This document shows positions 36,572 to 45,594 of a stretch of 64,000 nucleotides of DNA, in pieces (position 1 is the stretch's first letter; each line of letters starts with the position of its first letter). Below the pieces are notes generated by a model. The model ran no database searches, had not been told where the DNA came from, and was given only the letters and a program-made list of their open reading frames with translations. The position numbers and the translations under genes are program-made. Origin of the DNA: Palsa-504 sp963822765 (GTDB lineage Bacteria > Actinomycetota > Actinomycetes > Streptosporangiales > Streptosporangiaceae); NCBI GenBank assembly GCA_963822765.1, contig CAWGJL010000050.1, forward strand, positions 62,001 through 126,000. Reading direction: 5' to 3'.

Positions 36572-37126
36572 ATGGCGAATAGGCCGGCGAACGCCGGTGC
36601 TCACAGCGCTGGTCCGCAGCAAGGAATGCCGCAAGCAACGCCGCAGCAAGGAATGCCGCAAGCAACGCCGCAGGGAGTGCCGCAAGCAACTCCGCAGGCA
36701 ACTCCGCAAGGACCCGCCGCCGCACCGCCACCCGTCCACCACCAGGACTTCCCCCGCGGCCGCCGCGCCGCACCAGCCCCGACGGCACCGGCCCCGACGG
36801 CACCGGCCCCGACGGCACCCGCCCACGCAGCACCGGCCCAGGCCGGGCCGGCGGCAAGGCCAGCGTCCCCGGTCGTGGCCTGGCTGCCGTACCTGATCGT
36901 GCTCGCGGGCACGGTCGCCGGCCTGGTCGAGGCCTGGCTGGGCTCGCGGCACGCGGGCCGGGGCACGGCGGTGGTGGGCGCCGCGCTGCTGGTGGCCGCG
37001 CTGGCCCGGCTGGCTCTGCCGCCGCGCTACGCGGGGCTGCTCGCGTCGCGGAGCAAAGCGCAAGACGTGGCGGCCTTCGCGGTGCTCGGCGCCGCGGTGC
37101 TCGCGGTCGCGGCGTCGCTGCCATAA
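36572..37126 (+). CDS. DUF3017 family membrane protein with repeat-rich N-terminus
   Basis: A 184-residue protein from ATG at 36572, with a strong ribosome-binding site (gggagg). The first 100 residues are low-complexity: repeats of QQGMPQATP, then PTAPA repeats. Three hydrophobic helices follow (VVAWLPYLIVLAGTVAGLVE, AVVGAALLVAALARLALPP, VAAFAVLGAAVLAVAASLP). That hydrophobic part matches the small DUF3017 proteins, which in streptomycetes lie beside malate dehydrogenase. Here icd follows 53 bases downstream and mdh comes after it. Function unknown. Confidence 0.78.
   Translation: MANRPANAGAHSAGPQQGMPQATPQQGMPQATPQGVPQATPQATPQGPAAAPPPVHHQDFPRGRRAAPAPTAPAPTAPAPTAPAHAAPAQAGPAARPASPVVAWLPYLIVLAGTVAGLVEAWLGSRHAGRGTAVVGAALLVAALARLALPPRYAGLLASRSKAQDVAAFAVLGAAVLAVAASLP
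36614..36825 (+). repeat. 27-bp and 15-bp in-frame tandem repeats in DUF3017 gene
   Basis: Two near-exact 27-bp units (36614-36640 and 36641-36667) encode QQGMPQATP. Shorter variants follow. Near 36775-36820, three 15-bp units based on accggccccgacggc encode PTAPA-type pentapeptides. All keep the frame. Confidence 0.85.
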
Positions 37127-37179
37127 AGCGGCTGCCACAAGCAGCCGCCATAAATGAGGAAAAGGGAACGAGGCAACAC

Positions 37180-38397
37180 ATGGCCAAGATCAAGGTAGCC
37201 AATCCCGTCGTCGAACTCGACGGCGACGAGATGACGCGGATCATCTGGCAGTACATCAAGGACCAGCTGATCCTGCCCTACCTGGATATCGAGCTGGCGT
37301 ACTACGACCTTTCCGTGCAGCACCGCGACGCCACCGACGACCAGGTCACCATCGACGCCGCGCACGCCATCCAGCGCCACGGCGTCGGCGTGAAGTGCGC
37401 CACGATCACCCCGGACGAGGCCCGGGTGACCGAGTTCGGCCTGAAGAAGATGTGGCGGTCGCCGAACGGCACCATCCGCAACATCCTCGGCGGCGTCATC
37501 TTCCGCGAGCCGATCGTCATCTCCAACATCCCGCGGCTGATCCCGACCTGGACCAAGCCGATCATCATCGGCCGCCACGCGCACGCCGACCAGTACAAGG
37601 CCAGCGACTTCGTGGTGCCAGGCCCGGGCACGGTGACGATCACCTACGTGCCGGACAACGAAGGCCAGCCCATCGAGATGGAAGTGGCCCGCTTCACCGG
37701 CGGCGGCGTGGCCATGGCCATGTACAACTTCGACGACTCGATCCGCGACTTCGCCCGGGCCACCATGCGCTACGCGCTGGACCGGCGGTTCCCGCTCTAC
37801 CTGTCCACCAAGAACACCATCCTGAAGGCCTACGACGGCCGGTTCAAGGACATCTTCGCGGAGATCTTCGAGTCCGAGTTCAAGGCCGAGTTCGAGGCGG
37901 CCGGGATCACCTACGAGCACCGGCTCATCGACGACATGGTCGCCCAGGTCCTGAAGTGGGAGGGCGGCATCGTCTGGGCCTGCAAGAACTACGACGGCGA
38001 CGTGCAGTCCGACGTGGTGGCCCAGGGCTTCGGCTCGCTCGGCCTGATGACCAGCGTGCTGATGACCCCGGACGGCCGCACGGTCGAGGCCGAAGCCGCG
38101 CACGGCACCGTGACCAGGCACTTCCGCCAGCACCAGCAGGGCCTGCCGACTTCGACCAACCCGGTCGCGTCGATCTTCGCCTGGACCCGCGGCCTGGAGC
38201 ACCGCGGCAAGCTGGACGACACCCCCGCGGTCGCCCTGTTCGGCCGCACGCTGGAGGATGTCTGCGTGCACACCATCGAGGAGGGCAAGATGACCAAGGA
38301 CCTCGCCCTGCTCGTCGGCCGCGGCACCCCGTTCCTGACCACCGAGGAGTTTCTCGCCGCCCTAGACGATAACCTGCGCCAGGCGATGAACCCTTAA
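37180..38397 (+). CDS. icd: NADP-dependent isocitrate dehydrogenase
   Basis: TCA-cycle enzyme converting isocitrate to 2-oxoglutarate. The product is 405 residues from ATG at 37180, with aaagggaacgagg upstream. It is the homodimeric, eukaryote-like subfamily: NPVVELDGDEMTRIIWQYIK at the N-terminus, the substrate region KKMWRSPNGTIRNILGGVIF, KYDGRF-like LKAYDGRFKDIFAEIF, metal-binding YEHRLIDDMVAQVLK, and nucleotide-binding AEAAHGTVTRHFRQHQQG. Length and motifs are complete. mdh follows after a 165-base gap with hairpins. Confidence 0.96.
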   Translation: MAKIKVANPVVELDGDEMTRIIWQYIKDQLILPYLDIELAYYDLSVQHRDATDDQVTIDAAHAIQRHGVGVKCATITPDEARVTEFGLKKMWRSPNGTIRNILGGVIFREPIVISNIPRLIPTWTKPIIIGRHAHADQYKASDFVVPGPGTVTITYVPDNEGQPIEMEVARFTGGGVAMAMYNFDDSIRDFARATMRYALDRRFPLYLSTKNTILKAYDGRFKDIFAEIFESEFKAEFEAAGITYEHRLIDDMVAQVLKWEGGIVWACKNYDGDVQSDVVAQGFGSLGLMTSVLMTPDGRTVEAEAAHGTVTRHFRQHQQGLPTSTNPVASIFAWTRGLEHRGKLDDTPAVALFGRTLEDVCVHTIEEGKMTKDLALLVGRGTPFLTTEEFLAALDDNLRQAMNP

Positions 38398-38481
38398 AAC
38401 CATTTTTCCGAACGGGCCGTGGCGCGCCCCTCGATCCAGGATCCTTCGCACCCCGCCGCAACGACATGCCCGCCGCAACGA

Positions 38482-38534
38482 CATGATTGCCACAATCATG
38501 CGCACCTGACGACATGGTTGCCGCAATCACGTCG
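38482..38534 (+). promoter_or_regulatory. two hairpin-forming inverted repeats upstream of mdh
   Basis: CATGATTG-cca-CAATCATG (38482-38500) is a perfect 8-bp inverted repeat. CGACATGGTTG-ccg-CAATCACGTCG (38510-38534) is an 11-bp inverted repeat with two mismatches and a similar centre. They follow two tandem copies of cgccgcaacgacatgcc. The second ends 28 bases before the mdh ATG. They could be operator sites or RNA hairpins. Confidence 0.6.
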
Positions 38535-38562
38535 TTCGGATCACTGATAGGAGAGTCTCAGC

Positions 38563-39519
38563 ATGGCACGCAAAGGCAAGGTCACCGTGGTCGGTGCTGG
38601 CTTCTACGGCTCGACCACCGCGCAGCGGCTGGCGGAGTACGACATCTTCGATGAGGTCGTGCTCACCGACATCGTCGAGGGCAAGCCCGAGGGGCTGGCC
38701 CTGGACATGAACCAGTCGCGGCCCGTGGAGGGCTTCGAGACCAAGGTGACCGGCCAGACCACGGGTCCGGCGGGCGAGGGCTACGAGGCGATCGCCGGGT
38801 CGGACATCGTGATCGTCACCGCGGGCCTGCCCCGCAAGCCGGGCATGAGCCGGATGGACCTGATCGAGACGAACGCCAAGATCGTCCGCAACGTCGTGGA
38901 GAACGTGGCCAAGTTCGCGCCGGACGCGGTGCTGATCGTGGTCTCCAACCCGCTGGACGAGATGACGGCGCTGGCGGCCAAGGTGTCCGGCTTCCCGCAC
39001 CACCGGGTGATGGGCCAGGCCGGGATGCTCGACACCGCGCGGTTCAGCTACTTCGTGGCGGAGAAGCTGGGCGTCCCGGTCGCCTCGGTGCGCACCCTGA
39101 CCCTGGGCTCGCACGGCGACACCATGGTCCCGGTCCCCTCGGCCTGCACCGTCGACGGCCGCCCGCTGGCCGACCTGCTGCCCGAGGCCGAGATCGATGA
39201 GCTGGTCACCCGCACCCGCAACGGCGGCGGCGAGATCGTCGCGCTGCTCAAGACCGGCTCGGCCTACTACGCCCCGTCGGCCGCCGCGGCCCGGATGGCC
39301 CGCGCGGTGGCCGAGGACTCCGGCGCGATCCTGCCGGTCTGCGCCTGGGTGGACGGCGAGTACGGCATCTCCGGCGTCTACCTGGGCGTGGAAGCAGAGA
39401 TCGGCGCGACCGGTGTCCGCCGCGTGGTCGAGCGCGACCTCACCGAGACCGAACTGGCCGCCCTGCGCACCGCCGCCGAGGCCGTCCGCGCTAAGCAAGC
39501 CGACATCGCCACCCTCTGA
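38563..39519 (+). CDS. mdh: malate dehydrogenase
   Basis: NAD-dependent oxidation of malate to oxaloacetate in the TCA cycle. The product is 318 residues from ATG at 38563, with ataggaga as ribosome-binding site. It is of the LDH-like MDH type: NAD-binding VVGAGFYGSTTAQRLAE, the substrate loop AGLPRKPGMSRMDL (Arg for malate rather than lactate), VSNPLDEMTALAAKVSGFP, catalytic TLGSHGDTMVPVPS (His), and a C-terminal YGISGVYLGVEAEIG. Complete and unremarkable. Preceded by paired inverted repeats and followed by a palindromic dimer in the convergent gap. Confidence 0.96.
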   Translation: MARKGKVTVVGAGFYGSTTAQRLAEYDIFDEVVLTDIVEGKPEGLALDMNQSRPVEGFETKVTGQTTGPAGEGYEAIAGSDIVIVTAGLPRKPGMSRMDLIETNAKIVRNVVENVAKFAPDAVLIVVSNPLDEMTALAAKVSGFPHHRVMGQAGMLDTARFSYFVAEKLGVPVASVRTLTLGSHGDTMVPVPSACTVDGRPLADLLPEAEIDELVTRTRNGGGEIVALLKTGSAYYAPSAAAARMARAVAEDSGAILPVCAWVDGEYGISGVYLGVEAEIGATGVRRVVERDLTETELAALRTAAEAVRAKQADIATL

Positions 39520-39577
39520 CCCCACCCGCACCCCGCCCACCCGGGCCCCGGCCCCGCAACCCGCTCACCCCGGCCGC

Positions 39578-39623
39578 GATGGACCATTGGTGTCGCTATG
39601 ACGGCACCGATGGAACATCGCTG
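39578..39623. repeat. palindromic 31-bp-period dimer in convergent gap (copy A)
   Basis: The second unit (39605-39623) is CACCGATG-gaa-CATCGCTG, an 8-bp inverted repeat with one mismatch. The first unit begins 31 bases earlier (gatggaccattggtgtcgc) and is more diverged. It lies between the convergent mdh and M20 hydrolase genes. The same dimer with the same period occurs at 57280-57329. Confidence 0.8.
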
Positions 39624-39666
39624 TCGTCGGGCGCAGGCACCGCCCCGGCGCAGGCACCGCCCAGGA

Positions 39667-40876
39667 TCAGGCAGCGCCCCGGATCAGCCGCCGCAGGGCC
39701 AGTTCGGCGTACAAGGCGGTGCCCTCGGCCAGCGCGGCGTCGTCGAACACCGCGTGCGCCGAGTGGTTGGTCGGCGCGGTCAGCGGGTCGCGGCCCGGCG
39801 GGCAGGCCCCCAGCATGACGAACGCCCCGGGCACCTGCTCCAGGACAAACGAGAAGTCCTCGGCCCCGGTAAGCGGGAACTCGGCCTGCTCGCCGCGCTC
39901 GGCCCCGAACACGTCGGCGATCGTCTCGCCCGCGAACGCCGCCTCGGCCGCGTCGTTGACGGTCACCGGGTACTCCCTGGCGTAGACGGCCTCGGCGGTC
40001 AGCCCGTGCCCGCGCGCGATGTCCCCGATCAGCCGCGGCACCAGCTCGGCCAGCGCGCCCCGGGATTCGTGGCTGAACGAACGGGCCGTGGCCAGGAACG
40101 TGGCCTGGTCCGGGATCACGTTGTCCGTGGTGCCGGCGTGGAAGCTGCCCACGGTGATCACCACCGGATCGAACACGTCGAACTTCCTGGTCACCAGCGT
40201 CTGCAGCGCGGTCACCATCTCGCACGCGACCACGATCGGGTCCGCGGCCCGGTGCGGGGTCGAGGCGTGCCCGCCCCGCCCGTGCACGGTGACCGTGATC
40301 TGGTCCGCGGCGGCCAGCATCGCGCCGGGCCTGGTGGAGAACGTGCCGCACGGCAGCCGCTGCGACGTCACGTGCAGGCCGTACGCGGCGACAGGGCGCG
40401 CTACCCGCCTGCTCCAGGACCCCCTCCGCGATCATTTGCCGGGCGCCGGCGTAGCCCTCCTCGCCGGGCTGGAACATGAACACCACCGTGCCGTCCAGCT
40501 CGGCCTGCCGGGCTGACAGCAGCCGGGCCGCGCCGGCCAGCATGGCGGTGTGCAGGTCATGCCCGCAGGCGTGCATCGCGCCGGGGATCACCGACGCGTA
40601 GGGCAGGCCGGTCTCCTCGGTGACGGGCAGCGCGTCCATGTCGCCGCGCAGCAGCACGACCGGCCCCGGCCCGGGACTGGCAGAGCCGCGCAGCACCGCG
40701 GTGACCGAGCTCAGCCCCTGGCCGGTGCTGATCTCCAGCGGCAGCCCGTCCAGGGCGGCGAGCACCTTGGCCTGGGTCTTCGGCAGGTCCAGGCCGATCT
40801 CGGGCTCGCGGTGAATCGCGTGCCGCAGCTCAGTGATCTGGCCGGCGATCTGTGCCGCCTCATCCCGTACCCGCAC
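39667..40876 (-). CDS. M20-family metallo-amidohydrolase (one frameshift)
   Basis: Zinc-dependent hydrolase of N-acyl amino acids or similar amides. Start at 40876 (VRDEAAQIAGQITELRHAIH, after the initial Met). The metal site has LLRGDMDALPVTE, MHACGHDLHTAMLAGAARLL and FMFQPGEEGYAGARQMI. At about 40393 one extra base shifts the frame. Removing it joins VLEQAGSAP to VAAYGLHVTSQR and continues through the dimerisation domain (VTVHGRGGHASTPHRAADPI) to the C-terminal GAEDFSFVLEQVPGAFVMLG. Corrected length about 402 residues, complete. Substrate unproven. Transcribed toward mdh. Confidence 0.9.
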
Positions 40877-40926
40877 CGCATCCTCCTCACGACGAGCTCG
40901 ACGAGCTCGACGAGCTCAACGAGAAC

Positions 40927-42102
40927 TCACCCTAATGCCACGCGCCGGGCGCTGGCCGAGGGAGCCGCGTCCAGGAAAGCAGGCCCGGTCCAGGAGCGCC
41001 GGGCGAACGCCTCGGCCACCGCCGCGCGCACCGCCCCGGCCGCCGCCGGGCGGGCCAGCACGAGCACCGAGCCGCCGAACCCGCCGCCGATCATCCGCGC
41101 CCCGAGCGCTCCCGCGGCCAGCGCCGCGTCCACCGCCACGTCCGCTTCGGGCCAGGACACCTCGAAGTCGTCGCGCAGCGACACGTGCGCCTGCGTCAGC
41201 AGCCGCCCGATCTCGGGATAGACATGACGGTCCGGAGACTCCGGCGACCGAAGCAGCGCCACCACCTCCAGCACTCGCTGGTCGTCGGTGACGACGTGGC
41301 GCGCGCGGCGCCGGAGGACGGGATCGGTGAGCCGGCCGACGTCAGCCACGTCCGTCAGGTATCGAAGGGAAGGAACCCCGAGCAGGCGCGCGGCCCGTTC
41401 GCACTCCGCGCGCCGCTGGCCGTACTCCCCGGCGCTCAGCTCGTGCCGCGCCCGGGTGTTGATCAGCAGCAGGCGCGCGCCCGACGCCGCCGGATCGAAC
41501 GGCACCTGGGCGGTCTCCAGCGAGCGGCAGTCGAGCAGCAGGGCGTGGCCGCTGCGGGTCAGCAGCGACGCGGACTGGTCCATGATCCCGGTCGGCACCC
41601 CGGCGAACTCGTTCTCGGCCCGGCGGGCGATCGCGGCCAGCTCGCGGCGGTCCACGGACAGCCCGGCCAGCTCGGTCAGCGCGAGCGCGGTCACGCATTC
41701 CAGCGCGGCCGAGGAGGACAGGCCCGCGCCCGCGGGCACGTCGGAGTCGATCGCCAGGCAGGCACCGGGCACCTCGTACCCAGCAGCAGACAGCGCCCAG
41801 GCCACCCCGGCCGGGTAGGCGGCCCACCCGGTGACCCGGCCCGGCTCCAGATCATCCAAGGCAACGGAAGCCACAGAACCCGGTTCCTGGGCCGAGCACA
41901 GCACCAGCCGCCGGCCGGCCCGGCGCGCCGCGGCGGCCATGATGCCCTGGCCGAGCGCGAACGGGAGCACGAACCCCTCGTTGTAGTCGGTGTGCTCGCC
42001 CATCAGGTTGGCCCGGCCCGGCGCGAGCCAGACGCCGTCGGCCGGCCCGCCGAACCGCGCGCGGAACAGCTCCCGGACCCCCGCAGGCGACGGGTGGGTC
42101 AC
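40927..42102 (-). CDS. galK: galactokinase
   Basis: Phosphorylates galactose to galactose-1-phosphate (Leloir pathway). The start GTG at 42102 overlaps the galE stop. The product is 391 residues, with the GHMP signature LAPGRANLMGEHTDYNEGFV, the ATP loop SDVPAGAGLSSSAALECVTA, NEFAGVPTGIMDQSASLL, and the C-terminal MIGGGFGGSVLVLA. A longer frame upstream lies within galE and is not used. Third gene of galT-galE-galK. Confidence 0.95.
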   Translation of the reverse strand: MTHPSPAGVRELFRARFGGPADGVWLAPGRANLMGEHTDYNEGFVLPFALGQGIMAAAARRAGRRLVLCSAQEPGSVASVALDDLEPGRVTGWAAYPAGVAWALSAAGYEVPGACLAIDSDVPAGAGLSSSAALECVTALALTELAGLSVDRRELAAIARRAENEFAGVPTGIMDQSASLLTRSGHALLLDCRSLETAQVPFDPAASGARLLLINTRARHELSAGEYGQRRAECERAARLLGVPSLRYLTDVADVGRLTDPVLRRRARHVVTDDQRVLEVVALLRSPESPDRHVYPEIGRLLTQAHVSLRDDFEVSWPEADVAVDAALAAGALGARMIGGGFGGSVLVLARPAAAGAVRAAVAEAFARRSWTGPAFLDAAPSASARRVALG

Positions 42103-43070
42103 CGTGGCACGCGGGACCGCGCGAACTCCCAGGCGTCGCCGGCCATGGCCCGCAGGTCCCGCTCCGCCCGCCAGCCGAGCTCGGCCTGGATCCGCGCGGA
42201 CGAGGCGACCAGCACCGCCGGGTCGCCGGGCCGGCGCGCGGTCACGTCGACGCCGATCCCGGACCCGGTGACCTCGGCGCACACGTCGATGACCTGGCGG
42301 ACGGAGAAGCCGGTCCCGTCGCCCAGGTTGTATACCCGGTGCTGGCCGGGCCGGCAGGCCTGCAGCGCCAGCAGGTGCGCGCCGGCCAGGTCGGTGACGT
42401 GGATGTAGTCGCGGATGCAGGTTCCGTCCGGCGTCGGGTAGTCCTCGCCGAAGACCTGCATCCGGCGGCCGGCGGCCACGCTGGCCAGCACGTTCGGGAT
42501 CAGGTGGGTTTCCGGCTGGTGCCGCTCGCCGAACCAGGCGCCGTCGCCGGCCCGGTGCGCGCCGGCCACGTTGAAGTAGCGCAGGCTGATCGCGCCGAAC
42601 CCGTGCAGCCGGGCGAACTCGGTCAGCGTGGTGTCGACGGCGAGCTTGCTCGCGCCGTACGGGTTGGTCGGGCGGGTCGGGTCGGTCTCGGTGATGGGGG
42701 TGCGCTCGGGCTCGCCGTAGACCGCCGCGGTCGAGGAGAACACGATCGTGCGCACGCCGATCTCGCGCATCGCTTCGAGCAGCGAGATCGTGCCGCCCAG
42801 GTTGACCGACCAGTACTTGGCCGGCTCGGCCACCGACTCGCCGACCAGCGACTTGGCGGCCAGGTGGACGACCGCCTCGATCCCGTCGGCCAGCACCTCG
42901 GCGGCGCAGTCGCGCAGCGTGCCCTTGATGAACACGGCCCCGGGCGGCACCGCGTCGGCGTACCCGGTGGACAGGTCGTCGAGCACGGTGACCTCGTGCC
43001 CGGCCGCGATGAGCTGCGCGGCGACAACGCTGCCGATGTATCCGGCACCGCCGGTGACGAGCACTCTCAC
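42099..43070 (-). CDS. galE: UDP-glucose 4-epimerase
   Basis: Interconverts UDP-galactose and UDP-glucose. The product is 323 residues from GTG at 43070, overlapping the galT stop. The NAD-binding motif is VLVTGGAGYIGSVVAAQLIA, followed by VTVLDDLSTGYADAVPPGA, the Ser-containing VFSSTAAVYGEPE, and the catalytic Tyr and Lys in NPYGASKLAVD. The C-terminal HRVYNLGDGTGFSVRQVIDV is typical of GalE. Complete. Confidence 0.95.
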   Translation of the reverse strand: MRVLVTGGAGYIGSVVAAQLIAAGHEVTVLDDLSTGYADAVPPGAVFIKGTLRDCAAEVLADGIEAVVHLAAKSLVGESVAEPAKYWSVNLGGTISLLEAMREIGVRTIVFSSTAAVYGEPERTPITETDPTRPTNPYGASKLAVDTTLTEFARLHGFGAISLRYFNVAGAHRAGDGAWFGERHQPETHLIPNVLASVAAGRRMQVFGEDYPTPDGTCIRDYIHVTDLAGAHLLALQACRPGQHRVYNLGDGTGFSVRQVIDVCAEVTGSGIGVDVTARRPGDPAVLVASSARIQAELGWRAERDLRAMAGDAWEFARSRVPR

Positions 43071-44173
43071 AAGGCCTCCCTGAGTCGTTGCGCTGCCTCT
43101 TCCGGGACGATGTCGTTGATCCACACGCCCATCCCGGATTCCGTCCCGGCCAGGTACTTCAGCTTGCCGGCCGCACGCCGGATCGACAGTACCTGAAGGT
43201 GCACGGCGAAGACGCTACGGGCCAGGTCGTCCCCCACCGGCGCCTGATGCCACGCCGCGATGTAGGGAGCCGGCCCGGGAAACAGGCGGTCGAACCGCCG
43301 CAGCACGTCCAGGTACAGCGGCCCGAACGCCTCGCGCGCCGCCTCGCCGAGCGCGGGCAGGTCCGGCACCCGGGCCGCGGGGAAGATCCGGACCTCGTAC
43401 GGCCAGCGCGCCGCCTCGGGCACGAACGCCACCCAGTGCTCGTTCCGGGCCACGATCCGCGTGCCAGACGCCAGCGCGGCCGCGACCAGGTCGTCGAACA
43501 GGTTCCCGCCCTCGTAGCGCAGGGCCTGCTCGACCATGCGCGCGAGCCGCGGGGCGACGAACCCAAACGCGTAGATCTGCCCGTGCGGATGGCTCAGCGT
43601 GACGCCGATCTCCTCGCCCCGGTTCTCGAAGCAGTACACCTGCCGGGTCTCCGGCCGGCGCGCCGAGCACCTCGGTGCGGTCCACCCAGGCCTCAAGCAC
43701 GGTCCGCGCGCGCCGCGGGCTGAGCTGAGCGAACGACGCGTCGTGGTCGGCGGTGAAGCAGACCACCTCGCAGCGCCCGAGCGGCTCGCGCAGCGAGGGA
43801 AACCGGTTCTCGAACACCACCACGTCGTAGCTGGCGGCCGGGATCTCGGTCGGCCGCCCCGGCGCCGACGGGTCCAGCGGGCACTGATCGGCCGGGGGGA
43901 GGAACGTCCGGTCCTGCCGGGCGGCCGCGATCACCACCCACTCCCCGGCCAGCGGATCCCAGCGGATGCCCTGCTCGGGCGATCCCAGCAGGGCCGCTGG
44001 GCCGGCTGGCGCGCCGGCGGGCCGGGTGGCCCCGGCGGCAAAAGGGGCAGCGGCCGGGTGTCGCGGGCCAGCACCCGGTCCAGGCCCGGCGCCTCGTCGT
44101 AGTACACGATCTCGCGCCCGTCGGCGAGCCGGGTACTGGCCTTCCAGATTGGCTCGGTGCTCACGAGACTCAT
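43067..44173 (-). CDS. galT: galactose-1-phosphate uridylyltransferase (two frameshifts)
   Basis: Exchanges UMP between UDP-glucose and galactose-1-phosphate. ATG at 44173 starts SLVSTEPIWKASTRLADGRE. One base is missing in the run aaaagggg at 44040-44047. After it the frame reads AAGATRPAGAPAGPAALLGS and then GIRWDPLAGEWVVIAAARQD and FENRFPSL. A second change, one extra base at 43657-43658, enters RPETRQVYCFENRGEEIGVT. The active-site LSHPHGQIYAFGF (His-x-His) is intact. The C-terminus has HLQVLSIRRAAGKLKYLAG. Corrected length about 368 residues. First gene of the gal operon, 53 bases from the divergent CNNM gene. Confidence 0.92.
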
Positions 44174-44226
44174 AACTTATCCGGTCTACACTGGCCAGAC
44201 ACATCCCGTACCAGGCAGATAAGAGA

Positions 44227-45594
44227 ATGAGCAAACTAGTCCTGGACATCATCGTCGTCCTGGTCATCGTGTGCATCGGGGGATTCTTCTCGGCCTCGGA
44301 GATGGCTCTCGTTTCGCTACGAGAAGGCCAGGTCAGAGCGCTGGCCAAGCGAGGCAGGCGCGGCCAGCGAACGGCCCGGCTGGCCAGCGACCCGACCCGG
44401 TTTTTCTCCGCGGTGCAGATCGGCGTGACCCTGGCCACCCTGGTCTCCGGCGCCTACGGGGCCGCCACCCTGGCCGGCTTCGGAAAGTCGTGGCTGGTCC
44501 GCCAGCACGTGTCGGAAGGCTGGGCCGCGACGCTGTCGTTCGTCGTGGTCACCGTATGCATCACGTTCGTCAGCCTGGTCCTCGGCGAGCTGGCGCCCAA
44601 GCGGATCGGGCTGCAGCGGGCGCCGCGGCTGGCCCTGCTGGCCGCGCCGATGCTGGACCGGATCGCGTCGCTGGCCCGGCCCGCGGTCTGGCTGCTGACC
44701 GTCTCCACCAACGGGGTGATCGCCCTGCTGGGCGGCGATCCCCGGGCCGGCCGTCAGGCCATCACCGAGGAGGAACTGCGCGACCTGGTCACCGGCGCGC
44801 AGGCGCTCAGCATGGACGAGCGGCGCATCGTGGGTGAGGTGTTCGACGCCGGGAAGCGGCAGATCCGCGAGGTCCTGGTGCCGCGGACCGAGGTGGTCTT
44901 CCTGGACGCCGAGACCCCGGTGTCGGCCGCCGCCGCGCTCGCGGCCGGGGTGCCGCACTCCCGGCTGCCGGTGTTCACCGACAGCTACGACAACGTGATC
45001 GGTTTCGTGCACGTCCGGGACCTGCTCGGCCCGGGAGTAACCAACCGCTCGGTGCCGGTCGGCCGGATCGCCCGGCCGGTGAAGTTCCTGCCGATCAGCA
45101 AGACCGTGCTGTCCTCGCTGTCCGAGATGCGGCGCGAGCGCGCCCACCTGGCCATCGTGGTCGATGACTACGGCGGAACGGCCGGCATCGTCACCCTCGA
45201 GGACCTGGTCGAGGAGCTGATCGGCGACATCAGGGACGAATACGACACCGAGCAGGGCCAGGCGACCACGCTGCTCGGCGGCGAGGTCGAGGTCGACGGC
45301 CTGCTCAACCTGAGTGACTTCGCCGAACAGACCGGCATCACCTTGCCCGAAGGCCCGTACGAGACGGCCGCGGGCTACGTCCTGGCCGTGCTCGGCGACC
45401 TGCCGTCGGCCGGGGCCAGCGTGCAGGTGGACGGGCATACGATCACGGTTACCGAGCTCGACGGCCGCCGCATCGCCCGCCTCCGCATCGCGCCCCGAGC
45501 GGCCGCGCCGGCCCGGCCACCCGGCCACGCCCGGCCACCCCGGCCACCCCGGCCCGGGCAGAGTCAGAGAAATCCCAGGTGGAAGGCGGTTAGC
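44227..45594 (+). CDS. CNNM/CorC-family (hemolysin-like) membrane protein, no stop before guaA
   Basis: Membrane protein with CBS domains; relatives are linked to Mg2+/Co2+ transport. From ATG at 44227 the DUF21/CNNM domain has three or four hydrophobic helices (DIIVVLVIVCIGGFFSASEM, SFVVVTVCITFVSLVLGELA) and LAPKRIGLQ. Two CBS domains follow: VPRTEVVFLDAETPVSAAAA, and ISKTVLSSLSEMRRERAHLA with VVDDYGGTAGIVTLEDLVEE. The transporter-associated C-terminal domain is VEVDGLLNLSDFAEQTGITL. After RIARLRIAPRA the frame crosses a Pro/Arg/His low-complexity stretch and enters guaA without a stop. A one-base change there would end the protein at TAG 45591-45593. The fusion is doubtful. Confidence 0.88.
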
